Shown in pieces: positions 25,701-38,000 of a DNA stretch of 64,000 nucleotides. Source of the DNA: Distichodus sexfasciatus. Lineage: Eukaryota; Chordata; Actinopteri; Characiformes; Distichodontidae. Below the pieces are notes generated by a model. The model was given only the letters and a program-made list of their open reading frames with translations. It was not told where the DNA came from and did not search any database. The stretch is taken from positions 1,181,146 to 1,245,145 of the forward strand of contig JAVGVS010000019.1 in NCBI GenBank assembly GCA_032718565.1, given 5' to 3'. The position numbers were made by a program, and so were the translations under genes. Numbering within the stretch: the stretch's first letter is position 1; each line of letters opens with the position of its first letter.

Positions 25701-28700
25701 CATTTATTTACTGCAGCTTAAAGTAGGGTAATTCATTATATATGCAGTGGTGATTTTACTTTTGCCATTTGAAAGCTTGTTCCTGTAATTGTAAACAGTG
25801 TGAAAAACGAAATCCCAGCAAAAGTTCCTAACAAATCACTTTCTGTACCATGCTGTAATCCAGTGGTTCCCAAACTGGGGGGGGGGCACACAGGGATGCA
25901 CCACTGGGGTAGCCTACGCTCCACTCGAGCACCGCTAGAAACTTTGTTTCCCAGCTGTAACCCCGAACTGAGGAGATTTGCAGCACAAAGCAAGCCCACA
26001 CCAGCCACTGAAAAGTGTGAGACTTGAGATCTAGAAAAGGGGGGCCCTGCAGAAAAAGTTTGGGAACCACTGCTGTAATATATAGGTAATCTAGAGTAAC
26101 ACTGCCATCTGGTGGTGTAAAGTAGAAAGACATTTTACTTGCTTGTGATGTCACACATATCTTTTTGACGTGTGCTTTTTAAACATACATTTTAACCATG
26201 CTGCAGTGTTGAACACCTTTCTCCTTAATGCAGGATTTTTGCCGTGTGGCACACGTGATTTTTAACACGCGTTTTTATGCAGCCTAAACGCGGGATTTTT
26301 TTGCCTGTATAGAGGGGGAAATGCCCTTCTGAGACGTTTGTCTCACGTTTTTGAGCGAATGGCGTTCCATATCGCCGCGTCTTCCCTCGCACCCCCCCGC
26401 CGCCGCCGCATGAGCTCATCCGCGCGCCGCTCAGCCTGCGGATAAACTTTCGCCCGCGCGCTCGTCCACGCGGCTCATCATCACACGGCGTTTTTGAAGG
26501 GGACCGGTTAAGAAGAAGCCGGAACGAGGGACCGCGTCGTTCTTCTTCTTCTTCTTCATCATCTGACGCCGCCGAAGCCTGTATTGCATTGTCCGGATGC
26601 TACGTGAGGATGGTGCGCGCTGAGCGCCTGGATTCCTATTGTGCTTGACTCGCGGGGACGCGTGGCAGCGTGCCGTTGGAAGCTCGGGAGACCGGAAAGC
26701 GGGCGGAGATGCCCCGGTGAGGTGGCCGGACCGCGGGACCGATGAGGATGAGGATCGCGAGGCTGCTCCAGCAGAAAGGGGCGCACATGCTGCGGTGTCT
26801 GTGCGCGGAGCGAGCCAAACCGAGCACGAGCACGAGCGGTGAGAGACGTCTTATACGCGCGCGCGCCTTCGACGTTTTAATCTCAGGATCAGATTTGGGC
26901 TCCGGTTCGCCCAAAGGGAACAGGAAAATGGGCCAAGAAGCGCTCAGTTCACACAGAATTAGCCGACACGTAAGCACACACACAAGAGGCGCGCGCGTGC
27001 ACACACACACACACACACAGCAGCTCAGGGTTGTAGCCTACATACAAGGTGAGAGTGGGATTTTTAGGTATTTGTGAGGACCTGACTGTCCTCTACAGAT
27101 TTTTGTGGCTTGGGGAGGGCATTTCTTTTGTAGAAATGTATCCAGTTTTATGCGGAAAAAACTAAAAGATTAAAAAATCTTTGAAAAAGACAGAACGGTA
27201 ACAAAATGTGACTGCGTGTGTGTGAAAGAGAGAGAATGTGTGCTGTGACATGTCAAAAGCGTAGTAAATAATTTGACAGTATTTTCTAGATGTATTTTGT
27301 GCTTTTGGACAATAACGTGGGGGTTGTAAGAGCGGCTCGCAGCACCGGAATGCCTCTGATGACGTCACTGGAGGGTAAACGTCATCAGTGTCCGTTATTC
27401 GGCGAGATTAGCGTCATTTGTATTCAGCACCACGGACAGCGCACGCGGCAAATCGACGTAAACACCTCCTAAATGCTTCTTGGGGGCTTTTCTTTACCTC
27501 TTTCTTTGGCATATGTTTTGTTAGATTGTGTAGGCTGGTTTGCAAGTTGTCTGTTTGTATGTGTGTAGGTGTGTGTGGCGGTTATGAAGTGTGTAGTTGA
27601 GTTGTGTGTAGGTCTAAGAGGTTAAACTGTGTTAGCTGTGTTTGCAGTTTTCTGCCTCAGAATTCCTTATTTGCCAGTAGTGGAGCATGACACACACACA
27701 CACACACACAATAGGAGTGAGAACAAGGCAGGTTATGTCTAAGGTTGTCTGAGAAAAGTTTTCCGTATCTAATATTGTCCTATATTGCAGTATAGAATGG
27801 CAGCTACTGCAGTGTTTATCCCATTTCTTATAGGTAACAAACATTATTTCAATTCTTGACAATTATAGTCATTTATTGAGTGCAGATTGAATTTTGAACA
27901 TTCACTTCAAAATGGACAATTCACTCAAAAATTTTACTCACACTACAAAAAGTAAGTAATTTACACTCTGTAGATAAAGGTAAATAAATTAATATTAATA
28001 TTCTAAGTTATGTAAGAGAATCTGGCCAAATACGTCAGTAAATCCTTAAAATGTGTCTTTGAGTTTCAAGTGTAAAGCATACAAATTAATAAAAAAATTG
28101 CAATGATTAAAAAAAAAATTGAGTCAATGATTACCACTTTTATATGGAACTTTACAATAACTTTTACACTGGATCCACACCAGCACTCTCCTTTCAGTAA
28201 TTTGATATAGATGATGAACTGTTATTATGTTACTATGGAGCAAATCAGTAATGATGTGGTGAACCATGTAGAAAATAGGATGTATACATCAGTGTGTGGA
28301 AGTACAGTGCATGTACAATTCTGATGCTAAAAGGAAGATTTTATGTATCATAACTGGAATGAAATGGAGTATTCAGAATTATAATTTTGTATTACAACTC
28401 TGCCAAATCCTTATAAACATGCTCAAATCTTACTCCAAGTTATGGTGTGGCATTTTATGTGTGACAGTTGTAGACCTTACTGGTTTCCCTTGTGTGGACG
28501 GAAGTCTTTCAGTGAATTTAAATGTCAAAGTATCACAATAGATTGGGAAAAAACATGTAAAGACTGAGCACATTGAAAGAAGGCAAGCAAACAGTTTGTG
28601 ATGAGAGTAAACAGCAGTGAAAAAAGGTTCAGAGTTTAACAGCTCTCGATGAGCAAACATCACTTGGGCTTTGATGACAGAATAACAGGATAATCAGTTG

Positions 28701-31253
28701 TGAAAAATAGCAAGGAATAGTGAATAGTACAACAGAACCTCAATACCATTACATTAATCATATTGTGTCAGAGTTTGGTCGCTGTTGGATCTGTTACTTC
28801 CTTGGCAAGATCATTTGCATAGTGATGAATGAGAGTACAAGAACATTATGAAGACCATTATAATGGTCTAAATTTGCCATGGAGACCCAATGTATCTAAT
28901 GGACAGCTCATGCTAACACCTTCCCCATGCTTACCAGCAACAGCCACTACTGACCATTGATGTTCCTCATCAATCGACGGTTATTATGTATGCAAGACTG
29001 ATAGACGTTTATGTAAAGTGCATAGGGGAAATAAATGGGTCCAAAATGTTTCTTTCATACCTGCAATTGCTTATTATCAAAAAATGAAGTCAAACAAGCA
29101 TATTTTTACTCTCATGTAAAGTTAACTGGATTTTAACATTAATAAAATATCTGTATATCTGTTCTTTATGGCATGTTGACTTAATTTGACTTAACTTTGT
29201 TCTTTTTGGCATTTTGATGTAATTTTGACTTAATTTTTGACTTAATTTGTGACTTAATTTGTGACTTAAGAAACATAACATGAAGATGGATAATATCAGT
29301 AGACACACCAAACCTTGTACAATGCAACCCAAATATCCCCGTATCTTAAAATGAGTGGAAACCACTGGAGGCCTGTTAGCATGATAATGGGTATTAAACT
29401 ATTTGAATGAAGTCTCTCCTTTAAAATGCTGCTGCAACAATTTTAACACACTTTTAATAGAGGAAGCAAATTACTTTTGTTTCAATAGTACCCTGGCAGC
29501 CAATTTCATATAAAACATGTTATAATATTATTTTACTTTTATTTAAGTGATTAATATCTGCACTTTTATATGTATCTGAATGGGTGGTTTTGTTCCAATG
29601 CAAGTTTTACAGTTCATAAAATGACTTTAGAACCGTTAAGAGATTTTATCCCCTAATGTTAAGCGTATAAGTACCTACAACTGATATACTGTATATGAAA
29701 TATTTTTCATATAGTGTGTGTATGCATGCTTGCGTGCTTATGCTTGTGTTCTGCACCAAATCCTGTATACTATTTTGGTAGCTCTTTGCTCCCCTTATCA
29801 GAACTAATGGACCCCATCAATAATAGATGAAACACGAATACTTTATAAACTACAGCATTCTGTGTGTGGGGTTTTTTTCTGGCTTTGTGAGGACATTTTT
29901 ATATGTGAGGATGGGACCTTGAAGGAACAGCAGCTTTTATAGAGAGGTTCCAGCATATTTTTAACTGCAAGGGTTAGCATAAAAGTGAAAGATTATTTGA
30001 CATTGTGAACACACCACGCCACAGTGTACTACAACGAAATATGACCTCTGCATTTGACACATCTGTGAAGATGACTCAGCAGTGTCCGAGGAGCAGTGCT
30101 TGGGGATGGTACCATCCTCATGAGTACCTTTACCGGTCCAGGATTTGAACTGGCAACCTTCTGATCTCTTGGCAAACTACCTAATCATTACACTGCCAAC
30201 TGCACCGGAACAAGTGCGTCTCTGAGTGGGGAAAATTGCTTTTACTGAGGTGAAGGGTTAAGAGTAGCTGTAATATTTAGATCTTGTAATTATGGGTGTC
30301 ACTAGAAGTACATTACAGATGCATCTGTGTGTGTTTTGCACAAATAAGCTAATCATACAGTGATTGCATTGATTTTGCAATACAAGCGACACAACACTTC
30401 CACACACACATTCAGCAATGTTTACTGTGTTAATGTTATCTCTGGATCTTGTCCATTTTGATTAATTTATTCTGGCTATTTAATATTTAGGGTATTAATG
30501 ATTTGGGGGCTTGATCAAAGATATTACTCAAAGCAGTTAATCTTTTCTTAATTTTATGGTTTCCTTTGTTCTGATAATGAATTCTTGTTGACAACACATT
30601 CTCCTTCACATCTGTTAATGTGACACTAATTACTGTTTCCCCTGTCGATATAACAGTGATCTCAGTGTCAGATAAGGAGAGGACATTTAATCTCTAGTGT
30701 GGAAATGTTGTTTGGATGAATAATTGCCATCTTAATGCACTGACGCAGAGGTTTTTTTTAACCTTTTATATTATCCAGTCGTGTTCATTGAATTGTGAAT
30801 TGAATTGGTTGTGTATCTTGTGAGTTTGTTGAACATCTGACAGTTGAACATGTGTTATGTTCACGGGGAAAGTGAAGGGCAAATACCTCCAATTAGATGC
30901 ATGGAGCCATGACCGCTACACTGCCCCCTCCTGGGTCTGATTTGCATTGCATTAGAATTCTGCAGCCCAAAGTCACCTGGTGTTGTGTTCAAAAAGTTGT
31001 AGATGTTACAAAGTCTGACATGTGTTGTGGTTCTGTGCAAGATGTCATTTTGAGTGTGTGTTGGTTTGAGTGAAAGAGAGAGTGTAAAACGGGGAGGCGG
31101 GGGTTACTCAAAACCTCAGAGGCTTTCAGAAATCTGTGTGCTATGTCTGGGCCTTTTTGAAGGTTATGTATTTTTTAGGACTGAATAAGTGATTGGTTCC
31201 AAAACAGCACCCATGTTCTCTCTCTTTCGCTTTCTCTCTCTCCCTCTCTCTCC

Positions 31254-31305
<52 letters not shown>

Positions 31306-32040
31306 GGTGCTTTCAGACCCAAGCCTGTAATATTTTCTCTTGTCCATGAGATGGCACTGCAGAGCTTTTACACATGACTCTCTGGGCTTTAACCCCACCC
31401 ACACCTCCTCCACCCCCAATCTCTACTTTTATCTCTCGCAGTGTTAGCTTTTAGGGGCTATTGAATGTGTGCACGCACCCACACACACACACTCACACGC
31501 TTAAGTGACATACTTCATTATTGTTTGCCCATAACTTACATGTCACACACTCCGTGATGCGTTTTATTGGCAGAGTGCTTGATTGATTCACTCCTGAGGA
31601 ATCATGCAATAGACAACCACCAGTCACAGTGATGTGTGGTGTGGCATGTGTGAGTGAGAGAGAGAGATAGTGACGTATTAATGTGAAGATTTCACATCGA
31701 TTCCCAAATTGCACCATCAGAGGTCAGTATTATGGCAAAGCTGACAAACTATTGGCTGCTCGGAACATTTGCATTTATTTGACTGACCACTCAGAGAGTT
31801 GCCCAACTGCTCCACAGCTACTTAATACATAAAGGAGGAAGGATTACTGTTTACTGTTGAGAACACACACAAACCCCCCCAACCCCCAAAGTCAGAGCAG
31901 TGCTGAGGTGTGCTTCTAGTGAGAACTCCTTGGGGCAGGAGGCTCAGGGACAGGGAGATGTGATATCACTCATCTCCTTACAGCCTTCCCAAAGCCTCAT
32001 CTCTGCTTCTTTCTTTGACCCCAGTCTCTCTTTCAGTCAT

Positions 32041-32090
<50 letters not shown>

Positions 32091-35000
32091 TATCTCTGGC
32101 TTAGGTATAATGTCAGTGCTTGTTTTACTGATGATCAGTTCTTTGGCTTGTTATTTATTCAGTGTGTCTATGTGTGTGTGTAAACCTTATGGGAACTTTT
32201 CTAATGCCCGATAAAGTCTTTGAGTTAATGACCTTCTCAGCTTCCATCAGTGGCTTGAAGAGCTTTGTATGTGTGAGAGAGAGGGGGGGGGAGAGAAAGG
32301 GAGAGAGAGTGTGTGAATGAGAGTCATTATGGTGTTGATCAGATGTCCTTGTGAGCCTTTATGTCAGCAGCAGCCTTTCAGCCGCAGTGGTGATCAGACA
32401 CTCAGCCAGTCCCCCTGCATTTCATATGAGACCCTGCTCCTGCTGGAACTCTGTGTATGTGATGTATACAGAATGGGTTTGCAGGTCTGTGTGTGCATGT
32501 ATGAAAGAGAAAGATAGAGAGAATTTCTGAATAAAGATAGGTCTCTCTCCCCCCTCCTTCTCTCTTGCGCAGTGATAAAATAATCAGTGCGCCGTTATGA
32601 GAGAGAGAGATTGTATTTGGGTCACACTGATTGGCCTCTTTATTGAAGAGCACAGAGATGATTCTACAGCTCTTTGAGCTCCAGCATCCCTGATATCAGC
32701 GTTGAGTTGCTCATTCACCCCGACTCTTCTCCTCATGCGGCACTACACCCGCCTCACGGACAGGGGGCGTTCCACCCAAACCTCGACACTTTACATACCC
32801 ATCAGCAGTAAATCAGCAATTAATGATCTGCCTTGTACCCTCGTTGGTCTCCAATTATGCCATGTCCCTTTTCATTAGTGGTTGACTTATTGGTATTCAT
32901 GGGGTTGATGCTTATGCGTATAAAATCCCACAAACTTCTGCGTGTCTTATTCACAAAAGTGTAACAAATATGATCATATTAACTACTTCAACCTGACATA
33001 GTTTGAAACATATTAAAAGATCATTTGAAATATGTTTTACGCAACTCTTTTCTGTCTTTACCATTGTGCATGCCTTATTCTACATATCTGAAACTAGGGC
33101 TGTGCAAAATATCGTTTCAGCATTGACACTGTACTGCGCATGTGAAATATTTGTGCAAATTTAAAGACAAATCAAATGAATTAAAACATCAAGCTACAAC
33201 TTGTTTGCTGCTAGTTATGAAAGCAAATGTTACTTCAATGTAAGGGTTCTTTTTTTTACTGCCCGGGGAGCCGTGCTTGGGGACGGTACCTTTTACCAGT
33301 CTGGGATTCGAACCAAGAACCTTCTGATCACAGGCGAACGCCCTAATCGTCACGCTATCAACTGCCCCACCATGGACCGCTCTTCGCCTCTTATATCTCA
33401 CCATCCAGAACGACCTCAATGGAAACCGAGTGTTGTTACTTGTGTGCCACTCAACTAGAGAGTGTGTGCCGAGTTTTACACCGACGTTTAATGTTTAATT
33501 TAGTGACGTCATATGTGACCTGTGAAAGGCTGATGATTTTTTGTAAACTTTCACGCTACACTCGCACGCGCACATACACACACGAACGCGCACGCCTCAC
33601 TCTAACTCTCAGCGCTCTCACTCAAACTGCCTCCGCGAGCTCTTCACGCGCCCTGAGTGCCGTTGTCTCGTTCGCGCGCGCTCCCACCGTTCGGCTCCGC
33701 AGCTTTTGCAAATCGGTTCTGCTCTTTAGCGAACAAAAGGAGGAGAAGAACATGTTGACTCGGCTGGTGGATGGAAGAAGCGGAGAATAACGCTCGATCT
33801 CCCACACGGTGCACGCGCTTTGGTAACGGCGCACCGACCGGCGCGCGTCACCGCACGTCACCAACTAATAATTCTCGGAACCGTCCGAACCGAAACAAAG
33901 TGACTGCGAGACATCGGCGGACGATGCGAGCGAGCCGACGACATGCGCGAACTCTTTTATGATGCTAGTTTAACAAGCCATTTTTAGCGCCGTGGCCTGG
34001 AATCACCGTTTTTAGAAGCGCGCCGGAGTGAAGCTGCGAATCTCACGACTTGCACGTGAGGGAGCTAATTGTTGCGTTACGTAACGGTTAAGTGCTTTCT
34101 CCAGTCCGGATGGCGCGCATCTGAACGCTTGATGTTGCGCTACACGATTCAAAGTGGCACGTTGCTGCGCAGAGACGAACAGAGCGCGCGCTCCCTCGCG
34201 GAGCCTCATGCGCCCTCGCGGTGGTAACCGGAGCCTTTTGGAATCCGAGGGCTTTTTTTTTCAACTACATCACACACACCCACCCCAAAAGAACGGCCAC
34301 GAGCTCGGCGAGCGTCCGGTAACCCACGCGGGAGATGGCGGCGGCGATTGCCAGCTCCCTTATCCGCCAGAAGCGGCAGGCGCGCGAGTCAAATAGCGAG
34401 CGGGTCGCCGCCTCCAAACGGCGCTCGAGCCCGAGTAAGGACCCACGCTCGCTGTGCGAGAGACACTTCTTCGGGGTTTTCAGCAAAGTTCGCTTCTGCA
34501 GCGGGAAGAAGCGGCCCGTGCGACGGAAACCAGGTCAGTTCATTTACCGCGCTCACGCTCCAAATAAACACCCGTTACCGGGCTGCTGCTGCTGCTGCTG
34601 CTGTTGCACGGGCGGAGAAAGGCGCCGTTATATAAGCGCGCGTGCTGTAGATGTGAGCTATGGGTGAGAACGGGAATCGGGGAGATTTGTAATATTCATG
34701 TGTGTGTGAGTGCGTGTGCTTGTCCAGGTTTTGGGGTATTTGTGGGGACTTAATTGCCGCCTACAAGATAGGAAAACCTGTCGTCTGTCAGATTTTTGAG
34801 GTTTTGTGATGATATTTTTGTACCAGTCCTCATAAGAAAAATGCTTTTAGAAAAGTTGCAGGCTTTATGTGAGGAAAAAGTTAAAAAGATTTGCTCTTGG
34901 TTAATGAGAATGAGGGTTAGGATTAGGTTTAGCTGTAGTATTATTTACATCTTGTCACAATGGAAACATGGAAGTATCTCACAAAAACAGCAAGACGTGA

Positions 35001-38000
35001 CTGTGTGTGACTATTTGGGTGAGCACTTATTCAAAAGCTGTAATGCGTTCATATTCCAAATACAGACTGCACCACCACTGGCCACTTTTCCTAAGGTGAA
35101 TAACACACACCAATTTCTGCATTTACACTGTTTATTGCCAAGCATGTGTACACCACAACCCACAACAGAACCAGCAAAGCCTTTTGCAATGTTTTGGGGG
35201 TGGGGGTGGGCTGTAGGCCTAATTATTTTACATGGTAAATGTTGGGGGGGGGGGGTCCAAAGAATACTTGTGAAAATATTCAAAATTAATTTAAATATTA
35301 TGGCCGTGAAGCCTACGCACCACAACTTTTTTCTAGTGTGCAGCTTAACACTGCATCTACAGATATCTATATGTCCCTTTTACACTAAGTGAACTAGTAA
35401 AGCACTTAGGTCATGACACTCATTAAGACAGCAAACACTTGGTTTGTACAACCAACATCACTGCTAGCAATTAGAGCTGCTTATCTATAAAAAAAAAAAA
35501 TGACATTGCAGTACTATCTTCTGCGATATAAATATTTTTATCAAATGACTTCAGTAGCTCTATTTGGAAAAGAATGACTCATTCTAGCATGGTTTTGTAG
35601 GGGAGTGAATATGCACAGGAAAAAAATGAAATAAATATTTTACTCTGAAGACATTTTTGAGTGTCAACCATCCTTTCTAACTTTTAAATATCCTTATATG
35701 TGAGTAGGTTATATTCTCTTTTAGATTAGTTTTGGAAAATAAGAACTGGTTGAGCTTTGCTTTTGTATCAATAGCAAAACTACAATGGGCCTTACTTGAC
35801 TGAACGGTTCTGGCTTTGTGTGACCATTTGCAGGTGGAAGGTGCTGTCAGCAGTGAGCAGTGAACACACTGCTAGAGGCATGATGCGTTTGGATGAGCTT
35901 TCAATTCAGTTTAATTCAAGGGTTTTTTTTTCTTTGTATGGCACATTTTAGACTTCATCATGAAGCAGCCCAAGCCCCTGAAGAGTAAGCCTCGGGCGAC
36001 AGTGACTCGAGACTCAGAAGGAGAAGCCGTACTGCTCTGAAATGAAACACCACACAGCCTGTTTTGTGGTTATATATGTTTCACAGTTTGCTGAGAGCAA
36101 TATGCTGCTGCTTTGAACAGATTTTCTTCATTGTGCTTGGTGTTTAGAAATGTAAAACACTGCGCTATATAACCAGTTTAACGGAGCAACAGAACTGGAT
36201 TTTTTTCATGTGTGATTTAATTGTGGAGACCAAGATAAAACCACAGTGTTTCTTTATTCTTTTCAGTTTGTGTGAAACTATTTGTTGCTGTTATTATGCA
36301 AGAATGTCAAGAATGCAGAACCACAGAAATTTGCAAATGATGTGCTGTGAACATTACAAGTCACTTGTGTTGTACTGGAACCTTACTTAAGCTGTGTTTT
36401 GTTTTCTACAGAGCCGCAGCTGAAGGGAATAGTAACAAGGCTGTTTAGCGAACAAGGTTTCTACCTGCAGATGAAGCCTGATGGAACCATCAATGGGACC
36501 AAGGATGAAAACAGTGACTACAGTGAGTACACCCACACCAGAGATACTCGCAAGTGTCTGTTTGCAAATCCAAAGTCTTGGACTTGGCCCTCAAAGACTT
36601 GAGAATCGAGGTCAAAGTCAAATCTAAAGTCTTTAGTCACAAGTTCAGGTCAGATGTCATGGATATAATCAACAGCCTTTCATCAGCTATGCAATCCAAT
36701 ATAGCAATAATATATTGGATTATTGCTATATTCTGTTGTCTTCTTTGCTGCTGTTACATGCAGAATTCCCACCTGTGGGGCCAATAAAGACTTATCCAAT
36801 CAAAATAAGGAATAAAAAGCATATTCTGCACTATTGTATATTTTACTATACTTTCTGCACTGAATATAATTATTTCCTTTCAAACTAATAACTGTTTTTC
36901 AAAATTTTCTTTACTGTTTCAATCCCTCTGAATTCAACCCAGCCATGATGCAGCATAAACTGAAAACTGGTCATTTTCACATTGAAATGTAATTAAACTA
37001 GATAATAATAAACCAATTACAACCCTACAAACCCTGCAACAAGAAAATAGCCTTCACACATTAGACATGGACCACAAAACATTTCTATTAAGATTTTATT
37101 ACCTCCTTTAGTGGACTAAAACCTAAAAACCTTACTGTAGCCAATGTCAATAATAACACCTGAACTGGTCTTTTACATTGCAAAGTGACTGACTGATCGA
37201 TCCAGTTTCTTTAGTTAACCTTTTGAATGAAGGCAGTATAGCCAAATGCAGTCACAAAATGCAAAGTTGCAGCTATACTTTCCTTGATGATTGTCACAGT
37301 ATTGGTGATAATCTGTAATATATATATTTGCTCATATGCTTGAAGTTATGCATGATTAGTACCGGAAAGAAATACATTTAACTCTTCAGACATAGGATCG
37401 TTGCTGGACATGTTTTACTGAAAATTAACATTATACACAAAAATATATAAATTAAAAACCAAAAATAATGATTGTTAACGATTCACAAAGTAAACAAGTC
37501 TTTTGAATACGACTCTGAAATCAAGTCTCAGGTCATTGCATGTGTGACAAAAGTGGGATTTGAGCCCAAGTTGCTTTGTCGAGTGCCCATTTGTGACTCT
37601 GCACGACTCTGCATGTTTTCATAAAAGGTCATAAATCAAGCTTCAAAACGATGACTGAGATATCAACATTCAAAGGAGTCGGGTTTCTCCTGTCACGCCA
37701 AGTGAGAAACGGAGAAATCTGCCTTTGAAGTTGACTATCAGCGTAGCACTCACAGACGCTTGGTGCGGTCGCAGCTACGTTTGTATTTACTGTAGCCTAC
37801 GCTGCATTCACAGCCACACGGATAGCCTACCTGTGTTAGGTTAACTGAACTCGGGAGACGAAGATGGATTCCGGAGAAATATCTTCACGCTAGTCAACGA
37901 GTGGATTTACCGTAAATATTGAATTGAATTCCTCACCTCAAGAAAGTCACGTTTTTAGGATGGAAAGGGTAAGTTTTTCAGCTAAATTTATTCACAACAG

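Larger units (their letters stand above)
26260..27450 (+). promoter_or_regulatory. fgf12: CpG-rich promoter region around the FGF14-1B-like fgf12 first exon
   Basis: Very high CpG density from 26330 to 26900, with CCG and TTC trinucleotide runs, and a second CpG patch at 27300-27450. A palindromic CRE core TGACGTCA lies at 27360-27367, downstream of the exon. Confidence 0.6.
30210..33090 (+). other. fgf12: fgf12 intronic sequence with CT/CA repeats
   Basis: Contains (CT)n(CA)n compound tracts at 31213-31302 and 32038-32090 and G/GA-rich runs at 32275-32310. No exon supported. Confidence 0.6.
33560..34660 (+). promoter_or_regulatory. fgf12: CpG-island promoter of the A-type fgf12 transcript
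   Basis: About 1.1 kb of CpG-dense sequence ends around the A-type first exon. Open frames on both strands inside it are compositional. A TATA-like TATATAAG lies at 34629-34636, downstream of the exon. Confidence 0.7.

Noticed and set aside
26559..27077. Several overlapping frames on both strands in the CpG island at 26.5-27.0 kb
   Set aside because: Only the short plus-strand frame 26742-26838 has a phase-matched donor and FHF similarity; the longer extension past the donor and the minus-strand frames are compositional.
33419..33962. Open frames in the CpG island before the A-type exon
   Set aside because: Compositional; no acceptor or donor in the phase needed, no recognisable protein.
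34796..35392. 198-codon plus-strand frame in an fgf12 intron
   Set aside because: AT-rich, irregular composition, no splice signals in usable positions, no recognisable domain; likely chance.
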